Source of the DNA: Gymnogyps californianus | Taxonomy: Eukaryota > Chordata > Aves > Accipitriformes > Cathartidae | Direction: 5' to 3' | Assembly: GCF_018139145.2 (NCBI RefSeq) | Contig: NC_059500.1 | Coordinates: 31,849,437-31,913,436, forward strand | Length of the DNA: 64,000 nucleotides | In this document: piece by piece, positions 31,601 to 43,600 of the stretch | Position numbering within the stretch: position 1 is the stretch's first letter | How the letters are laid out: the number at the start of each line of letters is the position of its first letter | The notes under the pieces: generated by a model | What the model was told of the DNA's origin: nothing | The model's database searches: none | What the model saw: only the letters and a program-made list of their open reading frames with translations | Position numbers and translations under genes: made by a program

Positions 31601-34600
31601 CAATGGCTAAAGATTATAAACAAGGACCCCCGCTTGGATGGGATGGATGATCTGTCTGGGATTGAAATTCCCTTGCACTACATATTTAAACTGGCATCTC
31701 ATGCCATTCACCTGGTGGTCTTCTATGAGAGGAGCGGTAATTATCTCTGGCATGGCCCCCTGAGACTCAAGCAACATATGGACAGAAAGTTTGTGCCTTT
31801 CCGGAAACTCCAGTTTGGTCGCTACCCTGGAGCATATGAAAAGTGAGTTCAAAATAGGGGGGAAAAAGCCATAATGGCACTTCCAAAATAACTTATTTCT
31901 CCTGTATGTAAAATTACTCTCTTTCCTAAAGTCAGGTTGTGAAATTTAGCTCATGTATGGTTCAGCCCTCAAAGTGCAGGTGAATTAAGGTATGAAGGTA
32001 AATCCAATTCTGTTTACCTGAAAACAAGAGCTTCCCACCATTCATAAATTAAGAACTACATTTTAGGGGAAGTTGCTGTGTAGCCAGGTCAAAGCAGGCA
32101 GAAAAATGAGAGAAGTCAAAGAAATCATGACTGAGGTTGAATGTACCAGAGGATCTTCTGCTAGAGTCAGTGGTTTACCCTTAATATATTTAAAAGTTTG
32201 AAATCTGTTGATAGCCATCTGTGCTATCAACACAGGGGTGAAGTAGAAGCGGCAAGACATTTACCTCTAGCTGATAGATACTTGGTGTTCTTTCTGTAAC
32301 AATATGTATCCAAAAGTTGAATACAGATATGGAACATTAAATGAAAAGGGGAAGCAACAGAAATCCATTCAGTAACAGGCCAAATAATCAGTGTTAAAGA
32401 ACATGAATAAAGAGAGGTGACATTTGTACCACAAAGACATGTGCCAACCATTGCATCTAACCCATACTCTTAACGTGCTGAGAACACTCCTTTCTTGCAT
32501 AAGTGTTTGAATTGGTGGTGTTATTTGTCCATAGTCTTATGCTTAAACTTTGCATTACAATGGTAAAGTTACTGTAAATGTCTGCCTTTTCCTACAATGC
32601 TTTCAATAGCAGTATTTCAGGAAATAGAGATCATGGCAAATCTTGTCACTGTTTTCAAAGCCAAGCACATACCACTAGGCTTTGAGAAGAGTGTTCCTGT
32701 AGGATATGTGTATATGCCATAAATCAGAGAAAAACAGCCAAACATTTCACAGGGCAAAATAAATCTGTTTAACTTTTTCCTTAAAATTGACACCATTCTT
32801 TCTTCCTTTTAAAACATGGAATCTGTACCAGTTATGTGCCTAAACATTTGAAGACGACTGTGTAAGCTGTTAAATATGACATTTCATTCATTGTGAAGGC
32901 TGAACAGTTTTTAAATTTTAAATGCAAATAGCCTCAAAGTACAGGGTAAAATTTGGTTCTTAAGTGCATCCCATACTTAGACAACTAAATAAATAGCCTG
33001 AATTTTCAAATGCACTGAACAACAGCTCTGAACAAATGCAGTGCAAGTCATGAGTCAGTAAAGGAATTGGTAATCTGACAAACTAACTGTGGGCTTATAG
33101 GCATAAAATTTCTTCTTAAACAAAATTTTGAAGTGTATGGGGAATTTGTTGAAGCTCTTGTTGCTCTTCTTTTATAAATGGTTTTGGGTATATTGGGACA
33201 GAGGAATCACTGCCAGTAGTATGCATTCAGATTTTAACCTGAGCTAGAAGAAAAAGTGGCTTGTGGTTTGTAAAGGAATTGGATGGGGTAATGTCTCATC
33301 TTTCTTTCCCTGCAGGCCAGAACTTCTGCTCGTTTCCATTGATGACTTAAAAGTTCAAATTCCAAAAAATCCATCCAGTTTTCTAGAGGAGATGTCACAC
33401 TCTAGATTTCTTGAATGTAGGTACAGAGAAGCTCGGGCTTTCTTTCAGGTTAGTGGTAATCAGGTAGTGTGTCTGAGATGTATGTTTTCAGTGGTTGACC
33501 CAAACCTACAAACATTCACTGGTTTTTACCCAGATGGGACTGTTCACATACATAAAGCTAAATACAGCCTCTGAGACTCAATCCACAGAGTTTAGTAAGT
33601 GGTAATAAAACTAAAACTTTAACTGAAAATCATGGTCTGTCTTTTTTACTTGTGACCGCATTTTTTTCCATTTTCCAAAACTTTGAAAAGAAGAGGTAAC
33701 AAACATGTCCCTAGTTCTCACACATCGTTACTGTTAAATACAGTTCATGTAAATAAGACAAAGATCTTGTGTATCTTTGTGGCTGAACATTTTCCTTATG
33801 GCAATTCTCAAAGTTCTGAGTAATATTTCATTTTATATTCTTTTGAACCATGCGCTGCAGTTCCACATTCCTAGTTCGGTTTATTTGAAATGGTATATTC
33901 ATTCCAAAATGACTTACTTCATTGCTTTTTGACCATGTAAGCTAACATTTTCACCACTATTTAGAGCATTATTTTTAGAATATTGCTACCTGATTTAGCA
34001 GATAGTAGAAAACCTTCTGCTGCAGTATGGGGAGCATTTTGTCCTAACTTGAAAAGGACCGAGATGTAAAGTGGTCAAGAGTTACCGCAGTTAAGACTGT
34101 GGAGTCAGAATCAGGTTACTGAATTTGAGCCATCTCTGATTTCATGGAAGGGGAAAAAAGAGGGCACTAGCGGTTCCATTATTCAGACATTTGAGGTCTT
34201 GGGGAAGGGACTTCTCAGGGAAGGGAAGACCATCCTTGTTCAGTCTAGTAGGCTGTAGCTCCCCATGCGTATAGCAGGAGGGTTACTATATCCAAGGGTA
34301 CCTGTGTGTTGTCACTTCACCTGTAAAGGACAGAAATTGTAAGCATGCTCCACTTCAGCTCTAAAACCTCCAGGCAGTAATGGCCACAGGCAGAGAAAAC
34401 ATGCCTCAGAAGGTATATTGAACTTTGCTGGAGCTTTAATATTGAAATAAGCAGCTGGCATCTGTTTTGAAAACTAAGTATTCATTTCAACTGTTTGTTG
34501 CTGAAGAACTCATAATGAAATCAGTCATGAAACTGCGTGGTGCGTTGTTCCTGTGTTTGATTTGGTAATGTTTGCCCAGACTGCCGTGTTGATTTTGGCT

Positions 34601-37600
34601 TTGCATTAACAGAAGATCTTGCCACAGTTGTAGCTGGAAGATGGGCATGATTTTCTGTTCACATTGTTTCTCCTCTGTGGCAGAAGTTGTCAACATCCAG
34701 TTGTAACACGTGGTGGCGCCAGATAAACTGATGTGCTGGAAGTAACTCTGGTTCTGTCCCTGTTTTCCCCCTGCTGGGTATTGACTTCAGCGTGTGCAGA
34801 GCAAGGGTTCATCTGTGTTGTTGCCAAGTGCTGAGAATCAGCCTCTAATGCATATATTCTTATTCTATTTTACTGCGACTTTGCATTCTGCTAGTTTGGA
34901 AAAACTGAAGATTGACGTTTCAGAGTTTAAATTTGAACTTGTCATTCTAGTGCATGTTCTCAAACTGGGCTGTATATGTGAAAACAGATACTGCCCAGGT
35001 ATTAATTAAGTAAATTTTTAAAGGTAATTTTTTCTTAGGACACTCAAAAATGAAGGGACGAGTTTGCTCTCTAACAGTAGCTTGCTTACTCTTCCTTTGC
35101 CTTCCAGCTGTATCCTGATGATGCCTCTCTTGATGCAGTGGAATTCAGGAAAAAAGCAAAATCCTTGCTCCATCTGGCTGCCCTGACACTGAATAGCTTA
35201 GGAGTAAAGTTCTGGCTGAGCAGTGGAACATGCCTTGGTAAAACATTTATATTATGTTGCATTTTTAAACTCATCTCAAATTTTAAACATTTCATCCTCT
35301 ATTGCTTGTGATGTCAGCTGAGGTTAAATGTACCAAGTTGAAAGGTAATATGTCGCATTAGCTGTATTGAAGTAGGCCTTTTTGCTCTTGACAAAATGCT
35401 TTTTCTTTAGAAACCTGAGCCTTGGAGACACTGAGCAAATTTCCAGTGAAGCATTTAACGTTGTTAGCAATTATCCGTGTTGTGTTGATCACTGCTTAGA
35501 AATTAATCAGCAGTTCCCTAAATTGTGTAACTTGGAATTTACTGAAATGCTAGTTGGAAAACACAGTGATGGGCAAATATTTCTGCTGTCCATGTAGACT
35601 CTCACCTGATTTTTCTTCCCATGCAATTTGGTGCTTGTCACTGACTTTTAAAATATAGTTTCCATTTATTTATTTATTTTAAAACACATCCTTTTAATAA
35701 AATGTCAGCCTATTAGAGTAGGTACTGCAAGTTTTCAGCACTGATGAAGATGGTAGTATCTTATCACTGGTGAAGATTCTTTTATTATTGAAATAAGTTG
35801 TGAAAATTCATATGTGTGCACATTTGACTTGTATTTGTTTAGTCCTAGGGAATATAATTTTCGAGAATGAACAGTTACTAAAAGCTGCTTTAATGAAACA
35901 GACAAAAGGATGTTCCACTTCTTGTCTTACTGTTTTGCAGTGGTGATTGAAAGATGATTAACGTCTCACATACTATTTAAAATAATAATTTCAAATTAAA
36001 AGCACAGCTGTAGCCCTGTAACTGTTCCTTGCTGATTAGATTTGGGCCCAGATAAAGAATATTTTTTCTTTGAAGACATTTAGATTAGAAAACTGAAGGT
36101 ATTTTATCTTTGAAAGAGTTAGTGTTTTCTCTCTCATTATTGGCTTTCTGGAGGAAAGAGCTGGCTGTAAGTGCAGTGGTACTTGTTTTCCTCGATGTGG
36201 TTCATTTCATACTAGAGAAAGGCAGAAGTCTTGTTTATGGCCTCATTCAAAGATCTCTGCCTGGTGATCTTATGGGAGTTCATTTTTATGTTGCTTTTGT
36301 TCTATTGATATATTTCTCATGTTCCTGAGCTAACTAGTTTGGTTTTTTCCCCTTTTTTTTTTTTTTTTTCCTTCTCCTCAGGCTGGTATAGACAGTGCAA
36401 CGTGATTCCTCACAGCAAAGATGTGGATTTGGGAGTCTTTATAAGGGACTACAAAGCAGATATCATTCCAGCCTTTCAGAAAGCAGGGTTACCACTGAAG
36501 CACAAATTTGGCAAGGTACATAGATGATGAACAATTTGCTTCCATGTGTCTTTCTGTAGGTTTGTAAGTTTGAGTACAGCTGCAGATCACTTACGTAGAA
36601 GTGGGTATCTGAAGTCTCCTCGGCAGACATTTACTCATTAAGGTTTTACCTAAACATATAATTTTGTTGATTTTTGTGTGTTCTCTTGGATGGTGTGTGA
36701 GAAAATACCCTTCTTAATACCTTTAGCCCTGTTGGAGGAGGCTGAATTCTACCTCAGAAGAAGTTTTTAATAAGTTTTAAAGGGGTCTAATCTGTGTCAG
36801 TGGTGCTAGGGAAACTTAAGAATCAAGATAGAATTTAGTCTTTGAGATGGGAGGGGCCTCATCATACGGGAGGATTGGTGATAGCTCTGAGGTTATCTGT
36901 AGCCCTGTATGTAAAACTAGCAGAAAGGGAAGGATGGCTTGAGGTGGGCACTGGGCTTGTTCATTAGTAGCTTATGTGGATCTTTATTTAGCTTTTTCAG
37001 AGTGTAAGCTGCAGAGTGGTAGAGAAAAGAAACAATATTACAGGAATATGAAGGTTCAGCCACAGTTCAAGTGATGTATCATTACTGGTGCTAGTGAGTG
37101 TTTTATCATAGAGGAAGTGTGTTAAATGAAGACACCTACTAATCGTGTTTATTCACTGAGATTATTTTGCTTGTGGCAGAGGACAAGGAGATGGTGCTGA
37201 AGCTTTTGGGACTAAAGGGAGGAAAGAGAAGGTAATCCCACTGAGGTGCGGAAGGTTTCCAATGTTCTCAAGGCATCAAAAAAAAAAAAAAAATTTTGCA
37301 GAGTTAGTATATTTTCTTCAGTGAGAACAGGAGTCACTCTGCATACCTGACCAAAATAAATTTGTTTTCTGAAACCTGCTGACATAAATAGCCTTGTACT
37401 TTTATGAGTATATACAGTGTGTATTTTTGTCTTGCAGGTAGAAGACAGCTTGGAACTCTCTTTCCAGGGAGAAGATGATGTGAAACTTGATATTTTTTTC
37501 TTCTATGAAGAGGATGACCACATATGGAATGGAGGAACTCAGGCCAAATCGGGCAAGAAATTTAAGTATGAACTGGATTTGTACCTCTAATAGGAAAGAA

Positions 37601-40600
37601 ATTGAACAAGTTAGTGTTTAGTGTTGGCATTTTGTGTGTTGTTGCCTGGCAAAGTCTGTGGTCTTTGTGGGAAAGGCAGTTATCAGAGGAGAATCAGTGG
37701 AGATTTTGCACTTTGAGACCAGAGAAGTAGAAAGAGAACAGTATGGTGCCGTACTAGAGAGGTGCTGGGCTTGTCAAACGTCAATTCTCTCGTGAAATCG
37801 AAAGCAATGCTGGCATGTCATGTATCAACCAGATCTTATCTGGACTGTGACAAGCTCTGAGTTAAATAAACAGCTAAGATGAGAAAGAAGTCTCTAAAAC
37901 TGTGTGTGTTGCACAAAAGGCAGAATGGTGGGCACTCACCTGAGAGCAAAGGCTGCAGCTCCGGCTGGGGGGTCTGCACCATCTAACTCCGCGGTGGCTG
38001 ATGCCTCCACCCAGACAGAGCTGCTGAAGGGAGAGGCTGCAGTGCAGACCTCAGACTGCAGGAAATACCTGAACCTTTCTCCTGGGTCAGGGACAGGCAG
38101 CAGACCTGCCTGCAAAAGGTGTGCCTGCGTGGAAGACCTCCTGCAGCAGGTGGCTGAGCTGCAGGAGGCGGTGAGAAGGCTGCATAGCATCAGGGAGGCT
38201 GAGAAGGAGTTAGATAGCTGGTTCCAAGCACAGTCTGCAGTTGGACCCACAGCCAAACAGCCAAAAACTTCCCCACCGGCACACGCAGAAGGGAGAGAGG
38301 CCAATAATGCAGAAGAATGGAAGCTTGCAACGGCAAGGACCAGCAGGAGGAAGAGACTTCCCCTGAAGCCTGAGGTGCCCTTGCAGAACCGCTTCACCAC
38401 TGTGCAAACTGAAGAGGAAAGACGCGTCACATCAGGAGAGACACTGGCGCTGAGTAAGGCAGCCCTATCTGCTCCTCCTGTAACAACCAGTGCAACTAAG
38501 AAAAGGCGACAAGTGATAGTAGTAGGCGACGCTCTTCTGAGAGGTATGGAGGCACCCATTTGTCGACCTGACGCACTCTCTAGAGAGGTGTGCTGCTTAC
38601 TGGGGGCTCATATCAGGGATGTCACCGAGAGACTACCAAGCCTCATACAGTCCACTGGCTATTAGCCACAGCTGTTGTTTCACATAGGCACCAGTGGCAC
38701 ATCCAGGAGCAGTCTGAGGAGTATCAAGAAGGATTACAGAGCCCTGGGAGCGGTGGTAAGGGACTCTGGAGCACAGGTAGTTTTTTCATCAGTCCTCCCG
38801 GTCAAAGGGAAGGGGTTTGAAAGGGCCAGTTGAATCTGGCGAATCAACAAATGGTTATGGGACTGGTGCCACAGCCAGGGGTTTGGCTGCTTAGACCATG
38901 GGACTTGCTTTGAGAAACCTGGTCTACTGGGGGCTGATGGGGTCCATCTGTCAGAGAAGGAAGAGCCACTTCGGTCATAGGCTTGCCCTGCTGGTGAAGG
39001 GGGCTTTGAACTGAAGTTGCCGGGGGAGGGGAACCTCAATCCATCCCGCTCCTACCAGTTTGATGCCAGTGCCAGCAATAGATGCCCAGAGCCTGGAGAG
39101 GGATCACAGGTCAGCAGGAGAGCACCTGAAGAGCAACACAAAGGAATTCCAGCCACTCCAGCCAGCAAGTCAGCTTCATCGGGGGCCCAACTTAAATGCC
39201 TCTATACAAATGCACATAGCATGGGGAGTAAACAAGAGGAGTTAGAGATGTGCACGTGCCTGCAGGACTGTGATCTTACTGGCATCACGGAGATGTGGTG
39301 GGATGGTTCCTATGACTGGAGTGTTGGAATGGAAGGATACAGGCTCTTTAGGAAGGACAGGCAGGGGAGACGAGGAGGGAGTGTCACCCTCTATGTCAAT
39401 GACCAGCTGGAGTGCGTGGAGCTCCACCTGGGGATGGACGAGGAGCTGACCGAGAGCTTATGGGTCAGGATTAAAGGGGGGCAGGGACAGGTGACGTTGT
39501 AGTGGGGGTCTGCTACAGGCCACCCGATCAGGAAGACTGAGCAGATGAGGCCCTCTGTAGACAGATAGGAGCAGCCTCACGTTCACAAGCCCTGGTCCTC
39601 ATGGGGGACTTCAACCACCCTGATATCTGTTAGAGGGACAACACAGGAGGGCATAAGCAATCCAGGAGGTTCCTGTAATGCGTTGGTGATAACTTCCATG
39701 TGTTAGAGGAGCCAATGAGGAGAGGTGCTATGCTGGACCTTGTTCTCACGAAGAAGGAGGGGCTGGTGGGGAATGGGAAGCTCAAGGGCAGCCTTGGCTG
39801 CGGTGACCATGAAATGGTGGAGTTCAAGATCCTTAGGGCAGTGAGGAAGGCGCACAGCAAGCTCACTACCCTGGACTTCAGGAGAGCAGACTTTGGCCTC
39901 TTCAGGGATCTGGTTGGTAGACTATCATGGGATACAGCCCTGGAGGAAAGAGGGGCCCAAGAAAGCTGGTTAATATTCAAGGATCACCTCCTCCAAGCTC
40001 AGGAGCGATGCATCCCAACGAAGAGGAAATCAGTCAAAAATGCCAGGAGGCCTGCATAGAGGAACAGGGAGCTCCTGGACAAACTCAAACGCAAAAAGGA
40101 AGCCTACAGAGGGTGGAAGCAAGGACAGGTAGCCTGGGAGGAATACAAAGAAATTGTCTGAGCGGCCAGTGATCAGATTAGGAAAGCCAAAGCCCTGATA
40201 GAATTGAATCTGGCCAGGGACCTCAAGGGCAACAAGAAAAGCTTCTATAGGTACGCTGGTGATAAAAGGAAGACTAGGGAAAATGTGGGCCCTCTCTGGA
40301 AGGAAACAGGAGACCTGGTTACCTGGGATATGGAGCAGGCTGAGGTACTCCATAACTTTTTTGCCTCAGTCTTCACCGGCAAGTGCTCCAGCCACACCAC
40401 CCAAGTCGCAGAAGGCAAAGGCAGGGACTGGGAGAATGAAGAACCGGCCACCATAGAAGAAGATCAGGTTCGAGACCATCTAAGGAACCTGAAGGTGCAA
40501 AAGTCCATGGGACCTGATGAGATGAATCTGAGGGCCCTGAGGGAACGGGCGGATGAAGTTGCTAAGCCACTATCCATCGTATTTGAAAAGCCGTGGCAGT

Positions 40601-43600
40601 CCGGTGAAGTTCCCAATGACTGGAAAACAGGAAACATAATCCTCATTTTTAAAAAGGGAAAAAAGGAAGACCTAGGGAACTACAGGCCAGTCAGTCTCGC
40701 CTCTGTGCCTGGCAAGATCATGGAGCAGATCCTCATGGAAACTACGCCAAGGCATATGGAAAACAGAGGGGTGATTGGTGACGGCCAACATGGCTTCACT
40801 AGAGGGCAAATCGTGCCTGACAAATTTGGTGGCCTTCTACAATGGGGTTACAGCATTGGTGGACAAGGGAAGAGTGACTGACATCATCTACCTGGACTTG
40901 TGCAAAGCATTTGACACTGTCCCGCACGACATCCTTGTCCCTAAATTGGAGAGACATGGATTTGATGGGTGGACCACTTGGTGGATAAGGAATTGGCTGG
41001 ATGGTCGCACTCAAAAGAGTTGCGGTCAATGGCTCGCTGTCTGGGTGAAGACCAGTGATGAGTGGCGTTCCTCAGGGGTCTGTATTGGGAGCAGTATTAT
41101 TTAACGTCTTTGTCCAGAGGAGGGCCACGAAGATGATCGGGGGCTGGAGCACCTCTCCTATGAAGACAGGCTGAGAGAGTTGGGGTTGTTCAGCCTGGAG
41201 AAGAGAAGGCTCTCAGGACACCTTATAGCAGCCTTCCAGTACTTGAAGGGGGTGTACAGGAAAGATGAGGAGGGACACTTTATCAGGGCGTGTAGTGATA
41301 GGACGAGGGGTAACAGTTTTAAACTGAAAGAGGGTAGCTTAGATATTTGGAAGAAATTCTTTACCATGAGGGTGATGAGACAGTGGAACAGGTTGCCCAG
41401 AGAGGCTGGGGATGCCCCCTCCCTGGAAGTGTTCAAGGCCAGGTTGGAATGGGCTTTGAACATTGTGATCTAGTGGAAGATGTCCCTGCCCGTGGCAGAA
41501 GGGTTGGAACTAGATGATCTTTAAGGTCCCTTCCAACCCAAACCATTCTATGGTTCTATGATTCTGCGAACTAATTTTGCAGTAAAAAATGAATCCTTAG
41601 GCATCTATCTTGATGATGGAGCATTATGGCAGAAAGCCTCAACTGTCCTTGCAAAGTAAACCCCATAGTTTTGGATTTTGTGGTAATGATTTGGAATACT
41701 TTATTGACTGTAATGTTGTGACAACAACGCAGATGACTACTGCAGACCTAATTGTTGTTCATGTTCTGAAAATGGATTTTTAAATAGGACCCCACGTCTT
41801 GCTTCATACCTTTCAGTATTAAATCAGCAAATAAGTACAACAGCTTCCTAATCTACTCAGCAAACTAATATATGTTTTGATAATTAGATTTGTTTCTTTC
41901 CATCACCCAGCTTAACTCAGAAAGAGACAGTTGCAGACCAGTTGAAAACCTTGTTGACTTCTATGGGATTTCATTATCTTTCATATTTTGCCTGAACTGT
42001 ACTTGCTTATATTTAGCTAATGGGAACTTAGTGAACACTGTCATCCAGATGGTGATAATGTCTGAGTCCTTGTCTTAGTTATCTTTGTTCTGAAATGATA
42101 AACAAAGATTGGGGAAGATATTTTGATGACCAGAGTCAAAAGGCACACTTACAAGTAGACTAAAGGAAGAGCTCTTGGAATATTCCCACAGAAAATGTGC
42201 TGTGTTGCAGAGTATTTTTCTTAGAATACAGCAACAATTTCATAGTTTTTCAATGCAGGCTTAATGTCTATTTTTCCATACAAGATTTTGGAGGATTTTG
42301 TGTGATGAGGATTTTGTGTGATGCATTCTGAGGAGGAAGCTGACCAATAAATTCCTTTCCTTTTCTTTGTGCTTCTGTTGTATCTAAATTGCAGTAGCTG
42401 TTTCCATGCTGGTCGAGTTGACATGCTCTTTCAGAATGCCATTGTAGCATCAGACCTTGGGTACTTGAGAGCTGGGGTTTTTTTTTCCCCCTTTGGTATG
42501 ACTGGTCCAATGCATGAGAATAGAAGGTAGATGTGAACCTGTGCTATGCTCCAGCTCCTGTATCCTAGGATATTACAGGTCTTTTGGAACTCCAGCTTTC
42601 GTAACACGCTTTTCTTTTATTGTAGCCTAGTACTTTTTTTTGGTGGTAATTTTTTTCAAAGTTGGCTTTCTAGTTCAATAAGAACTAATTTGCTTAGACT
42701 TAGTAGTATAAGGAAGCCTCTAATTCTGAACTGGTGTTTCTTAGGCATAGTTTACTGTACTTAACCCATCCAGAACAGGAGCAAGAAGACTGATTGTTTA
42801 CCATTATAAAGGCCCCAAGCCCTGACAGAACATGGCTGCTCAGAATGCTTAGCCAAATAATTGCAGATATGTATTATTCCAAATACCTTCTCAGAAAGAG
42901 AAGAAAAGATCACAGCTTTTTAGCTGTGAGATGTGATGATTTAGCATGCTTGATCTGAATGCCTGCAACACCAGAATGACCCTCAATTTTGCTTAGTCTT
43001 CAGCCCTTTCAAAATTTTGGGGGAAGGTAAAGTGAAGAGGTCAGTCAAAGGAGAAGTGATTGTTTGATCATGCTGAATCCTAAATCCACTTTAACAATTT
43101 TAAAGGAATCTCACCAGCTGTTTATGTGGTATCAGAAGAGAGATTGGTTGCTACTAGATCATCACAGATAAGGGTGGGAGTTCTATTCCAAGATATTTAT
43201 GTTTTTAAAAATGAAGGGTAAAAGACATTTTCTTCAGAAAGCTAAATATTTGCATAGGCATATTTTCTATACATGTTGCTAAATAAAAGTATGAAGAAGG
43301 AAAGTATTTCTCATTTAGTCTCTAAAATATTTTTCATTAGTCATTTTTAGTCTCTATTTCCTTGGAGAGCTGGTTTCTAAACCTTACAAGTCTGGCTGTA
43401 TGGTTTGCATTTTCATGTACACAAATACTTCCTCAACATTGCAGACACAAGCAAACATGTACATCCTCCTTGTCTTGGAGTCACAGCAATTGAGACCTAT
43501 TTATTTACAAGATCAATGCTGGACAGTTGCACTCTTCAGCAGAGAATAAGTATTTACAAAAACTGAATCTGGGAATCAAATCTATACTGTATGCTTTAAT

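Larger units (their letters stand above)
37900..41565 (+). mobile_element. CR1 LINE, near full length, in the FKTN last intron
   Basis: Sense-oriented non-LTR retrotransposon. ORF1 sequence is at 37904-38665 (253 codons, with a Cys-rich/coiled-coil part and the start of a degenerate SGNH-esterase region, which continues with stops to about 39000). ORF2 endonuclease is at about 39180-39980 ([15 protein letters not shown]) and reverse transcriptase at 40204-41104 ([33 protein letters not shown]). The C-terminal end and 3' UTR run to the CR1 terminus TTCTATGATTCT at about 41554-41565. It is broken by several stops, a +1 shift near 40804 and a deletion of about 477 bp at about 41118. The 5' border is not resolved; it is set near the first recognisable ORF1 codon. 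Confidence 0.92.
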
